Source: Bacteroidales bacterium M5
GTDB taxonomy: Bacteria > Bacteroidota > Bacteroidia > Bacteroidales > Muribaculaceae
Direction of reading: 5' to 3'
NCBI GenBank assembly: GCA_001689535.1
Contig: LUJP01000065.1
Location: 400 to 63,356 of the forward strand
Length of the DNA: 62,957 nucleotides
Shown here: piece after piece, positions 1 through 6,206 of the stretch
Position numbering within the stretch: position 1 is the stretch's first letter
Layout: every line of letters starts with the position of its first letter
Made by a program: the position numbers and the translations under genes
Notes under the pieces: model-generated
Databases searched by the model: none
What the model was told of the DNA's origin: nothing
Seen by the model: only the letters and a program-made list of their open reading frames with translations

Positions 1-150
1 GAACTCAAAGTAGGTATCTGCGGCGAGCACGGAGGCGAACCCTCTTCAGTTAAGTTCTGCGCCAAACTCGGCATGAACTACGTAAGCTGCTCACCCTTTC
101 GCGTGCCCATCGCTCGCGTAGCTGCGGCGCAGGCTGCCATCGAAGAATAA
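1..150 (+). CDS. ppdK: Pyruvate phosphate dikinase, C-terminal end (partial)
   Basis: The first 49 codons read as the extreme C-terminus of pyruvate, phosphate dikinase, which interconverts pyruvate + ATP + Pi with phosphoenolpyruvate + AMP + PPi in the cytoplasm. The stretch GICGEHGGEPSSVKF followed by NYVSCSPFRVPIARVAAAQ is the family's hallmark; it carries the catalytic Cys of the PEP/pyruvate domain (SCSPFR) and the HGG loop. The frame is open from base 1 and ends at TAA 148-150, so the gene starts outside the window. The PPi this enzyme makes or uses links it functionally to the membrane pyrophosphatase at 6207-8402, although the two are not in one operon. Identification is firm; the rest of the protein cannot be judged. 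Confidence 0.93.
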   Translation, partial: ELKVGICGEHGGEPSSVKFCAKLGMNYVSCSPFRVPIARVAAAQAAIEE

Positions 151-173
151 GCATTAGTTTAACGTAATCCGAT

Positions 174-218
174 ACTTAGGCGGTAACGCTCCGATAAAAA
201 GGGGCTTACCGCCTAAGT
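174..218. terminator. Perfect 13-bp stem-loop after ppdK
   Basis: Arms at 174-186 and 206-218 are exact reverse complements (ACTTAGGCGGTAA), with a 19-base loop. The stem starts 24 bases after the ppdK stop, between two convergent genes, where a terminator is expected. Neither strand has a clear U-tract after the stem, so intrinsic termination is not certain; an RNA 3'-end stabiliser is the alternative. Confidence 0.5.
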
Positions 219-231
219 TGCGCTTAGACGG

Positions 232-270
232 TTCGTTCATTCTGCTCAATAATCGCGTAGAATGAACGAA
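232..270. repeat. Second perfect inverted repeat in the same gap
   Basis: Arms TTCGTTCATTCT (232-243) and AGAATGAACGAA (259-270) pair over 12 bp around a 15-base loop. The + strand continues with an A-run, not a T-run, so this is not a standard intrinsic terminator in either direction. The remainder of the gap (271-392) carries repeated ACTTACAAA-like words but no reading frame I would support. Confidence 0.5.
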
Positions 271-392
271 AAAACTTACAAAAGTGGCTGATCATTCATG
301 CAAGACACTTACGGGAACTTACAAACATAATTAGAACCGTAAATGGCGACATTCAAAGCAGTTGTAAGTGCTCCACTTAATTTACCAACGGC

Positions 393-1877
393 TTATTCTC
401 TGTGGCCACCAATCTGGCGGTTGCGGTTTATTTGGGTTGCGCCCTCGGAATAGTTCAGTCCTTTCAGAATGGAATTTTTGCCAAACAGTTTCTTTATTTT
501 CAGCACTGTTTCCTGCGTCCTCCGTTCTATTGCTTTTTCAGCAGCCTCGCGTTCGTGCCGGTGCTTGATTTCATTGTAATCCGAAAAAAGATCAAGCTGC
601 ACGGCTCTGGGTGTTGCTCGTCCTCCCTCATCTCTCATCACGCGGTTAATCGTGAGCGTGAGGCGTCTTACAAGCAGGTCATGGTTGATAATTCTGTCGT
701 AGAGTTCAGCTGTTTTTTCTATCAGCACATCAGTTGAGCTAGTCGGACGGTCAAGATTGATAGTTCCGTGAGAATGCGCAGGCACCTCACGACCATAATA
801 ATCGGTTGTGATTCGACCACGATACTTCGCTCTTATATCGGGATTCCTCAATGATTCTACATCATATCCTACAGTAAGAATAAGCTGATCCGTCACAAGC
901 TTTTTATCAAGAAGATCAAGAGAAACGGCATCAGCCATCTCCAAAATCACATTTTTAGCTTGCTCCGTTGTATAGGGACAATGAAGCACCTGACCGCTAC
1001 ACATACTCTTGGTCTCAGGATTATACTCCCGGACCTGAGCAATGGTTACCGGTTCCCATCCCCATGCATGGTCTATGAGAAGCTCGGCATTAATGCCAAA
1101 CAACTTATAAAGGAAATCCCTGTGCGTAAGCGAACATCGCGCAAGGCCACCCATCGTGTTCACTCCGTAATCGGCAAGTTTAGCCACTGTACCGCGCCCT
1201 ACACGCCAAAAATCCGTAAGTGGTGTATGATCCCATAGCTCTCGCCTGTAACTCATTTCATCGAGTTCGGCTATTCTTACACCATCCTTATCTGCCGGCA
1301 TCTTTTTAGCAACTATATCCATTGCTATTTTGCTGAGATACATATTAGTGCCGATTCCCGCCGTTGCCGTTATCCCCGTTTCTTTGAGCACCGTCCGGAT
1401 GATGGTCATGGCCAGTTCATGGGCCGACATCTTATATTTCGGGAGATATTCTGTAACATCCATGAACACCTCATCGATGGAATAGATATGCAGATCCTCT
1501 GGGGCCACGAAGCGAAGATAAATATCGTATATACGGTCGCTGCACGCTATATAATGGGCCATTCGCGGAGGAGCTATCAGATAATCCACCGCAATCTCCG
1601 GATTACAGTCAAGAACAGCCTTTGAGTATGACTTACCCTTCCTACCCCTGCTCCGGTTGGCATCCCTCACCTTCTGCATAACCTCGAACAACCGTGGTCT
1701 TCCCCCGGTTCCATAAGTTTTCAATGCCGGCGAGACAGCCAGACATATTGTTTTATCCGTTCGCGAAGCGTCAGCCACAACAAGGCAAGTATCAAGAGGG
1801 TCCAATCCCCTTTCGACACACTCCACTGAAGCATAAAATGATTTCAGGTCAATTGCTATGTATTGCCGTTTTTGCAC
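393..1877 (-). CDS. Y-family translesion DNA polymerase (DinB/UmuC-like)
   Basis: This 494-residue protein belongs to the error-prone Y-family polymerases that copy across damaged DNA. The N-terminus carries the metal-binding motif IDLKSFYASVE (Asp10), and the second catalytic motif YSIDEVFMDVTEY lies near residues 132-144. A helix-hairpin-helix-like region follows (DFWRVGRGTVAKLADYGV), then the little-finger domain. The tail beyond about residue 420 is rich in charged residues (HEREAAEKAIERRTQETVLKIKKLFG). It resembles the UmuC/UvrX-like branch more than short DinB. It is the last gene of a leftward cluster, 2 bases after the YjbR gene. No LexA-like or umuD-like gene and no obvious LexA box is nearby. 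The family is certain; the subfamily is less so. Confidence 0.9.
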   Translation of the reverse strand: MQKRQYIAIDLKSFYASVECVERGLDPLDTCLVVADASRTDKTICLAVSPALKTYGTGGRPRLFEVMQKVRDANRSRGRKGKSYSKAVLDCNPEIAVDYLIAPPRMAHYIACSDRIYDIYLRFVAPEDLHIYSIDEVFMDVTEYLPKYKMSAHELAMTIIRTVLKETGITATAGIGTNMYLSKIAMDIVAKKMPADKDGVRIAELDEMSYRRELWDHTPLTDFWRVGRGTVAKLADYGVNTMGGLARCSLTHRDFLYKLFGINAELLIDHAWGWEPVTIAQVREYNPETKSMCSGQVLHCPYTTEQAKNVILEMADAVSLDLLDKKLVTDQLILTVGYDVESLRNPDIRAKYRGRITTDYYGREVPAHSHGTINLDRPTSSTDVLIEKTAELYDRIINHDLLVRRLTLTINRVMRDEGGRATPRAVQLDLFSDYNEIKHRHEREAAEKAIERRTQETVLKIKKLFGKNSILKGLNYSEGATQINRNRQIGGHRE

Positions 1878-1879
1878 TA

Positions 1880-2239
1880 TTAATGGTCAAAGCCTAATGC
1901 CTTCTGAATTTTCCTGGGTAACATGGATGCAGCCTGACAGTAGGAATGATATATCAATTCCCGTTGTAAGGAGTCAGGAACGTCGCCATAAAAATCCACC
2001 GACACCCAGTGCCGTTTATTCTGATGGAACCCCGGACGGATACCAGTGAAACGGTCTCGCAGTTCAATAGAATAATCCGGTTCAATTTTCAAATTATAAA
2101 AATCCCATCGGCCGTCAAGAGTCATCAGACAAAACATTCGTCCGCCTATCTCGAGCGTAAGCGTATCAGGGCCGAACGGACACCTCTCTGTAGCATGCGG
2201 CAAAGAAAGTCCATATTCTCTTACTTCCTCAATATTCAT
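1880..2239 (-). CDS. MmcQ/YjbR family protein
   Basis: This 119-residue protein matches the MmcQ/YjbR family, compact cytoplasmic proteins with a CyaY-like fold that are often called DNA-binding although their role is unproven. Typical features are the start NIEEVREYGLSLPHATERCPFG, the core GRMFCLMTLDGRWDFYNLKI and the end GFHQNKRHWVSVDFYG followed by a helical tail. Length fits the family. The start codon overlaps the stop of the upstream gene by 4 bases (ATGA), indicating translational coupling. It sits directly upstream of the Y-family polymerase, a context compatible with a DNA-related role, but this is inference. Confidence 0.85.
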   Translation of the reverse strand: MNIEEVREYGLSLPHATERCPFGPDTLTLEIGGRMFCLMTLDGRWDFYNLKIEPDYSIELRDRFTGIRPGFHQNKRHWVSVDFYGDVPDSLQRELIYHSYCQAASMLPRKIQKALGFDH

Positions 2240-2763
2240 GACCTCATTCTCTTAATCTTCTTTTCTGTCTGTCGCAAAGCGCTTGCCAGTCCTGGAGACA
2301 AAGTTTGTAATCTGAGCATTGACAAATGCTCCTCCAATTCAGTGATAAGCTCAGGATACAGACGGCACATTTTATAAGCCAGATGAAGGCTAAAGGCTCT
2401 TACGGCATACGGTTCACACTCCGAATTGATTTTCGACAGGCAATAATCCATAAGATCTGTGCGTAAATCTTTCTGATCATAATCCATATCCCTCAGAAGT
2501 TGAAGCAACATCCGTTTCTTGGAAACATCCTCTGTAGAAAGCAACATCTCTGTCAGTTCATCGCGATGTGATTCTAACCATCTTTGCTCCGACTCACGCA
2601 GATGTGTCAGCACCCACAGCGAATTGACACTTACAGTGCGGTCTTCGGAATAAATCATTCGCAGGACGGTCTCAAGCCTTTCCTCTCTTTCGGAAATAAA
2701 TGCTATCGTCTCACGGATATCCGGCAAGTTAATCTTTTTCGACAACACTGAAAGTATATCCAT
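2236..2763 (-). CDS. Alpha-helical (HEAT/ARM-like) repeat protein
   Basis: This 175-residue soluble protein has no signal peptide or membrane segment. Its sequence is a series of amphipathic helices (RLETVLRMIYSEDRTVSVNS, SKKRMLLQLLRDMDYDQ, PYAVRAFSLHLAYKMC) with the spacing seen in HEAT/ARM-like helical repeat proteins, which generally act as protein-interaction scaffolds. I do not recognise a named family or catalytic residues. Its stop overlaps the start of the YjbR gene, and it lies 2 bases after a small membrane-protein gene, so it is translated as part of this cluster. The function is unknown. Confidence 0.75.
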   Translation of the reverse strand: MDILSVLSKKINLPDIRETIAFISEREERLETVLRMIYSEDRTVSVNSLWVLTHLRESEQRWLESHRDELTEMLLSTEDVSKKRMLLQLLRDMDYDQKDLRTDLMDYCLSKINSECEPYAVRAFSLHLAYKMCRLYPELITELEEHLSMLRLQTLSPGLASALRQTEKKIKRMRS

Positions 2764-2765
2764 AC

Positions 2766-3008
2766 TTATTTATTTTTCCTCTTACTCCATTCAATGAAAG
2801 AAAGTACCAAATGAACAAATATGCCATACACTCCGGTAGCCAACAAAGCCAATCCCTCATTTATAAGAATACGATCCGCAAGCGGCATAGGCCATTCCGG
2901 TCGTGACTGATGGAAAGCCGCAAACACAGCACAGGCACTCAGTACAATGAAAACCACAATCATCGACAGAGCCGCCGCTCCGAATTTATATCGTCCTACC
3001 TGTATCAT
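2766..3008 (-). CDS. Small two-helix membrane protein
   Basis: An 80-residue protein with two hydrophobic segments, about residues 10-32 (ALSMIVVFIVLSACAVFAAF) and 50-70 (EGLALLATGVYGIFVHLVLS), joined by a short loop and ending in a basic tail (EWSKRKNK). It is probably an inner-membrane protein with both ends in the cytoplasm. It lies between another small membrane-protein gene (6-base gap upstream) and the helical-repeat gene. I recognise no family and assign no function. Tight spacing supports it as a real gene. Confidence 0.65.
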   Translation of the reverse strand: MIQVGRYKFGAAALSMIVVFIVLSACAVFAAFHQSRPEWPMPLADRILINEGLALLATGVYGIFVHLVLSFIEWSKRKNK

Positions 3009-3014
3009 CTCAAT

Positions 3015-3281
3015 TCAGATATTCTTTTTTACTGCTTCAACCATTTCCGGAGCCTCCTGACAGCCTAACATATATTTCTTACCATTTTTCAAAATGACAA
3101 GGAAACAATCTGATGCTTTGCCGTAATAAGCAAAAAACAAAACAGCAATAGCACCCAAAATCCATGATGCCAGATTATGGGCCGGCTGTTTAAGGGAATA
3201 TATTATCACACCACTCATCACGGCAATCATCAGTGCGGTGATAATCAGAGCATATGCGCTCAATTCTACACGTTTATACAT
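3015..3281 (-). CDS. Small membrane protein with PH-like tail
   Basis: An 88-residue protein with two hydrophobic segments (about 8-30 and 37-55), followed by a soluble tail with the pattern FLVILKNGKKYMLGCQEAPE and then MVEAVKK. That tail resembles the final beta-strands and helix of bacterial PH-like domains, as in membrane proteins that end 'lxDGkkixigxxxPeelvxal'; this likeness is from memory and not proven. It is the second of three consecutive small membrane-protein genes. No catalytic motif is visible. Confidence 0.65.
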   Translation of the reverse strand: MYKRVELSAYALIITALMIAVMSGVIIYSLKQPAHNLASWILGAIAVLFFAYYGKASDCFLVILKNGKKYMLGCQEAPEMVEAVKKNI

Positions 3282-3299
3282 AATGTTGTTGAATCATTC

Positions 3300-3689
3300 T
3301 TATTTCCACTCATTTATATTATACATCTCATCTTTATTCCAGATAAGACTATAACATAAAATGACTACCGCAAAACAAATCGGCGTGGCATACCACCATT
3401 GATTAGGTGCTTTCACTGAAATGATTAATATGTAGTAAAGAGTAAATCCGGCACTTATATTGGACAGCCATTTGTTTATGAGAATGCACTCAGGCTTCTT
3501 CAGCCAATACCAGATGGAATAACCCAGGAAAAAACAAAAAGCTATGATACAGCAAATCGCCGGGAGTAGAATCCTGCCACTCCAGCCCATGAGAAGACAA
3601 CTTGTTGTAACAATCATAATGAGAGCATTCAATACCTTGCTCTCACAGAATGCAATCCATCTCCGGTTCCCTTTCGATACTTTTTCCAT
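3300..3689 (-). CDS. Four-helix membrane protein
   Basis: This 129-residue protein has about four hydrophobic helices (near 20-36, 41-63, 76-92 and 98-116), with aromatic-rich boundaries such as YSIWYWLKKPECILINKW. It is probably an inner-membrane protein of unknown function. It starts 39 bases after the lptB stop and leads the run of three small membrane proteins, and it is visibly AT-richer than udk and lptB upstream. I do not recognise a family. The cluster may have been joined to the conserved udk-lptB pair secondarily, which is an inference from composition and lack of recognisable homology. Confidence 0.65.
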   Translation of the reverse strand: MEKVSKGNRRWIAFCESKVLNALIMIVTTSCLLMGWSGRILLPAICCIIAFCFFLGYSIWYWLKKPECILINKWLSNISAGFTLYYILIISVKAPNQWWYATPICFAVVILCYSLIWNKDEMYNINEWK

Positions 3690-3728
3690 TGGATTTCGCT
3701 ATGGCAGATCATCATTCAAAACAGCCAA

Positions 3729-4553
3729 TTAGTTGAACTGCTTGCGTCTGAACACGAAATTCCGGCCAAGGTATTTTTCCCTTACCACCGGATTCTCCGC
3801 AAGCATTTCACTCGTGCCCTGGAAAAGAATCTTACCGTCGAACAGAAGATAAGCCCTGTCGGTAATCGACAACGTCTCAGGTGCATTATGGTCAGTTATC
3901 AGAATGCCTATATTTTTCTCTTTCAGCTTGTAGACTATATATTGAATATCTTCCACAGCGATAGGGTCCACACCAGCGAAAGGCTCATCAAGCATTATAA
4001 ACTTGGGATTGATGGCAAGACACCGTGCTATCTCAGTTCGTCGTCTCTCTCCGCCCGACAATTGGTCTCCAAGATTTTTTCTCACCTTTTCCAAACGGAA
4101 TTCAGCAATCAGCGACTCAAGTTTCTCCTTCTGATACTCAGGAGTGGTATTTGTCATCTCAAGCACAGCCCTGATATTGTTCTCTACGGAAAGCTTCCTG
4201 AACACGGATGCTTCCTGCGCAAGATAGCCGATTCCATTCTGGGCACGTTTATATACCGGATAACCTGTAATATTAAGATCGTTCAGATATATCTGCCCTT
4301 CATTAGGAGTAATGAGGCCGGTAGTCATATAGAAGGTGGTGGTCTTACCCGCACCGTTAGGTCCGAGAAGTCCCACAATCTCTCCTTGGGTCACATCTAT
4401 TGAAACATGGTTTACTACTGTTCGTTTACCATATTTCTTCACAAGATTCTCAGTACGGAGCACCATTTTGTCGGAAGTGCCGTGCTTTACCTCTTCCTTA
4501 AATCCCTCCTGAAGGGCTGTCTTTTCTTCTTCGGCAGTCATATCTTTCAGCAT
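3729..4553 (-). CDS. lptB: LPS export ABC transporter ATPase LptB
   Basis: The cytoplasmic ATPase of the LptB2FG complex, which extracts lipopolysaccharide from the inner membrane and drives it across the Lpt bridge. Walker A is GLLGPNGAGKTTTFY, the ABC signature is LSGGERRRTEIARCL, Walker B is FIMLDEPFAGVDPIAV, and the switch His lies in ILITDHNAPETL. LptB-specific spacing and the C-terminal VVREKYLGRNF are present. The frame is 274 residues, about 30 more than usual. The core begins at MVLRTENLVKKYGKR (residue 30, base 4466), so the acidic N-terminal extension may not be translated if that ATG is used. With the long start it overlaps udk by 7 bases, which favours coupling. Confidence 0.93.
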   Translation of the reverse strand: MLKDMTAEEEKTALQEGFKEEVKHGTSDKMVLRTENLVKKYGKRTVVNHVSIDVTQGEIVGLLGPNGAGKTTTFYMTTGLITPNEGQIYLNDLNITGYPVYKRAQNGIGYLAQEASVFRKLSVENNIRAVLEMTNTTPEYQKEKLESLIAEFRLEKVRKNLGDQLSGGERRRTEIARCLAINPKFIMLDEPFAGVDPIAVEDIQYIVYKLKEKNIGILITDHNAPETLSITDRAYLLFDGKILFQGTSEMLAENPVVREKYLGRNFVFRRKQFN

Positions 4554-5188
4554 TTACAGTTAGAACCGCTGTGATGGGCCTTTCTGAGCCTTGCCTCGAT
4601 AAAATCGGTAAGCAGCCCTATGGCCACGGCATTATTCCCCCCCTGGGGAACAATAAGGTCGGCAAAACGCTTCGACGGTTCGATATACATGGCGTGCATG
4701 GGTTTAAGCACTTCCTGATACCTGTTTATCACATCAATCGGCTTACGCCCGCGCTCAACACAATCACGGGCTATAACCCTTATGAGCCTCTCATCAGCAT
4801 CTGCGTCGACAAACACCTTTACATCCATCATATCCCGAAGCTCAGTCTCATTCAGCACAAGAATACCCTCCACTATCACTACCTCCCGCGGCTCGACTCT
4901 CACGGTCTCTGCCTGGCGTGTACAGGTGAGATAGCTGTAGGTAGGCATATCTATCGCCACCCCGTTTTTAAGGGCTTCGATATGGCGCGTGAGCAATGAC
5001 CACTCTATGGCTGCTGGCTCATCGAAGTTGATTTTGCAGCGCTCAGACGGAGGGATATGGCTGGAGTCTTTGTAATAGGCATCCTGCGGAAGTATAGCCA
5101 CTTCTCCGGGTGGAAGACTCTGTATTATCCGGTTAACCACCGTGGTTTTTCCCGAACCGGTTCCTCCGGCAATTCCTATTATCAGCAT
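4547..5188 (-). CDS. udk: Uridine kinase
   Basis: A 213-residue uridine/cytidine kinase that phosphorylates uridine to UMP in pyrimidine salvage. The P-loop is GIAGGTGSGKTTVV at residues 5-18. Further family marks are QDAYYKDSS, INFDEPAAIEW, MPTYSYLTCTRQ and EGILVLNE. Length matches the bacterial enzyme. It heads the leftward cluster and overlaps lptB by 7 bases. Its promoter lies in the 71-base divergent region shared with nfo, where a minus-strand TAATTTTG box (5222-5229) is well placed. The sequence looks intact. Confidence 0.94.
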   Translation of the reverse strand: MLIIGIAGGTGSGKTTVVNRIIQSLPPGEVAILPQDAYYKDSSHIPPSERCKINFDEPAAIEWSLLTRHIEALKNGVAIDMPTYSYLTCTRQAETVRVEPREVVIVEGILVLNETELRDMMDVKVFVDADADERLIRVIARDCVERGRKPIDVINRYQEVLKPMHAMYIEPSKRFADLIVPQGGNNAVAIGLLTDFIEARLRKAHHSGSNCKC

Positions 5189-5221
5189 TTACGTAGTAGC
5201 ATTTTAGGGGTTGTTCTTCCA

Positions 5222-5250
5222 CAAAATTACTAAACTTTTATATAACTTTG
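5222..5250. promoter_or_regulatory. Back-to-back -7 boxes for udk and nfo
   Basis: Reading leftward, 5222-5229 is TAATTTTG (for udk); reading rightward, 5243-5250 is TAACTTTG (for nfo). Both match the Bacteroidota -7 consensus TAnnTTTG and point away from each other, 13 bases apart. No good -33 TTG is seen at the usual 19-21 spacing. The nfo ATG starts only 9 bases after its box, so the nfo mRNA should have almost no leader. Confidence 0.65.
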
Positions 5251-5259
5251 CTTTCACTT

Positions 5260-6114
5260 ATGGAAAAAAACACTAAATATGTAGGCGCCCACGTTTCCGT
5301 CACAGGCGGTGTGAGCAATGCGCCACTAGAGGCTGCTGGAATCGGAGCCAAAGCTTTTGCACTATTCACCAGAAATCCTTCACGTTGGCAATCTAAAGCC
5401 ATTACTGAGAAAGAGGCACAATTGTTTCGTGAACGCTGCGAAGAATTCGGATACTCGTCCGACGTTATCCTGCCTCACGACAGCTTCCTTATAAATCTCG
5501 GCTCGCCCGACCCCGAAGCGCTTGATAAATCACGAAAGGCGTTCCTTGATGAACTTCGCCGATGCGAACAGCTCGGACTCTCCATGCTCAACTTCCATCC
5601 CGGAAGTCACCTCAATCGTATATCCGCCGAGGAAAGTCTCGATACCATTGCAGAGTCAATCAATCGGGCGCTCGATATCACAGCTGGCGTAAAAGCAGTG
5701 ATTGAAAACACTGCCGGTCAGGGGTCGAATCTTGGCTATAGCTTTGAACAGATAGCCCATATAATAGACCGCGTGGAGGACAAATCAAGAGTGGGTGTTT
5801 GTATAGACACCTGTCATGCCTATTCTGCCGGTTACGACCTTCTTTCGCCGAATGGTTACGAAAAAACATGGACTGACTTCGATGCAATTATCGGCCTGAA
5901 GTATCTCAGCGCCATGCATATCAACGATACTAAACGCGAGCTTGGTTCGCGTATCGACCGCCACGAATCTATCGGAAAAGGGAAACTCGGACTCGAAGCA
6001 TTCCGGCTCATCATGAACGACCCCCGGCTTAACAGTATTCCCCTTATACTCGAAACTCCCGATCCGGAAATCTGGAAACAGGAAATCGAGCTGCTTTATT
6101 CTCTTGAAGAATAA
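5260..6114 (+). CDS. nfo: Endonuclease IV (AP endonuclease)
   Basis: A 284-residue deoxyribonuclease IV, the Zn-dependent TIM-barrel enzyme that cuts DNA 5' to abasic sites in base-excision repair. It begins KYVGAHVSVTGGVSNAP and carries the metal-site motifs FHPGSH, IENTAGQGSNLG, VCIDTCHAYSAGYD, MHINDTKRELGSRIDRHESIGKG and ILETPDPE, so all expected His/Asp/Glu ligands appear present. A TTG codon at 5248 is in frame, but the ATG at 5260 is preferred because the promoter box covers the TTG. The gene is convergent with hppA across a shared terminator. Confidence 0.95.
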   Translation: MEKNTKYVGAHVSVTGGVSNAPLEAAGIGAKAFALFTRNPSRWQSKAITEKEAQLFRERCEEFGYSSDVILPHDSFLINLGSPDPEALDKSRKAFLDELRRCEQLGLSMLNFHPGSHLNRISAEESLDTIAESINRALDITAGVKAVIENTAGQGSNLGYSFEQIAHIIDRVEDKSRVGVCIDTCHAYSAGYDLLSPNGYEKTWTDFDAIIGLKYLSAMHINDTKRELGSRIDRHESIGKGKLGLEAFRLIMNDPRLNSIPLILETPDPEIWKQEIELLYSLEE

Positions 6115-6141
6115 TCTTCATTCTGGGATTTAATTTTAAAG

Positions 6142-6186
6142 AACTGGCGCCTTTCCAAGGATTTATCCATTAGAAAGGCGCCGGTT
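6142..6186. terminator. Bidirectional intrinsic terminator, nfo/hppA
   Basis: A 14-bp stem pairs 6142-6155 with 6173-6186 (one G-U pair), GC-rich in the middle (GGCGCC). T-rich sequence follows on the + strand and A/T-rich sequence on the - strand. It lies between the stops of convergent nfo and hppA and should end both transcripts. Confidence 0.85.
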
Positions 6187-6206
6187 TATTTAATGTAGCT
6201 GATATT

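Noticed and set aside
368..737. Two + strand frames (368-568 and 402-737) at the end of the polymerase gene
   Set aside because: They lie antisense to the clearly coding Y-family polymerase, have no recognisable domain and no promoter or coupled neighbour.
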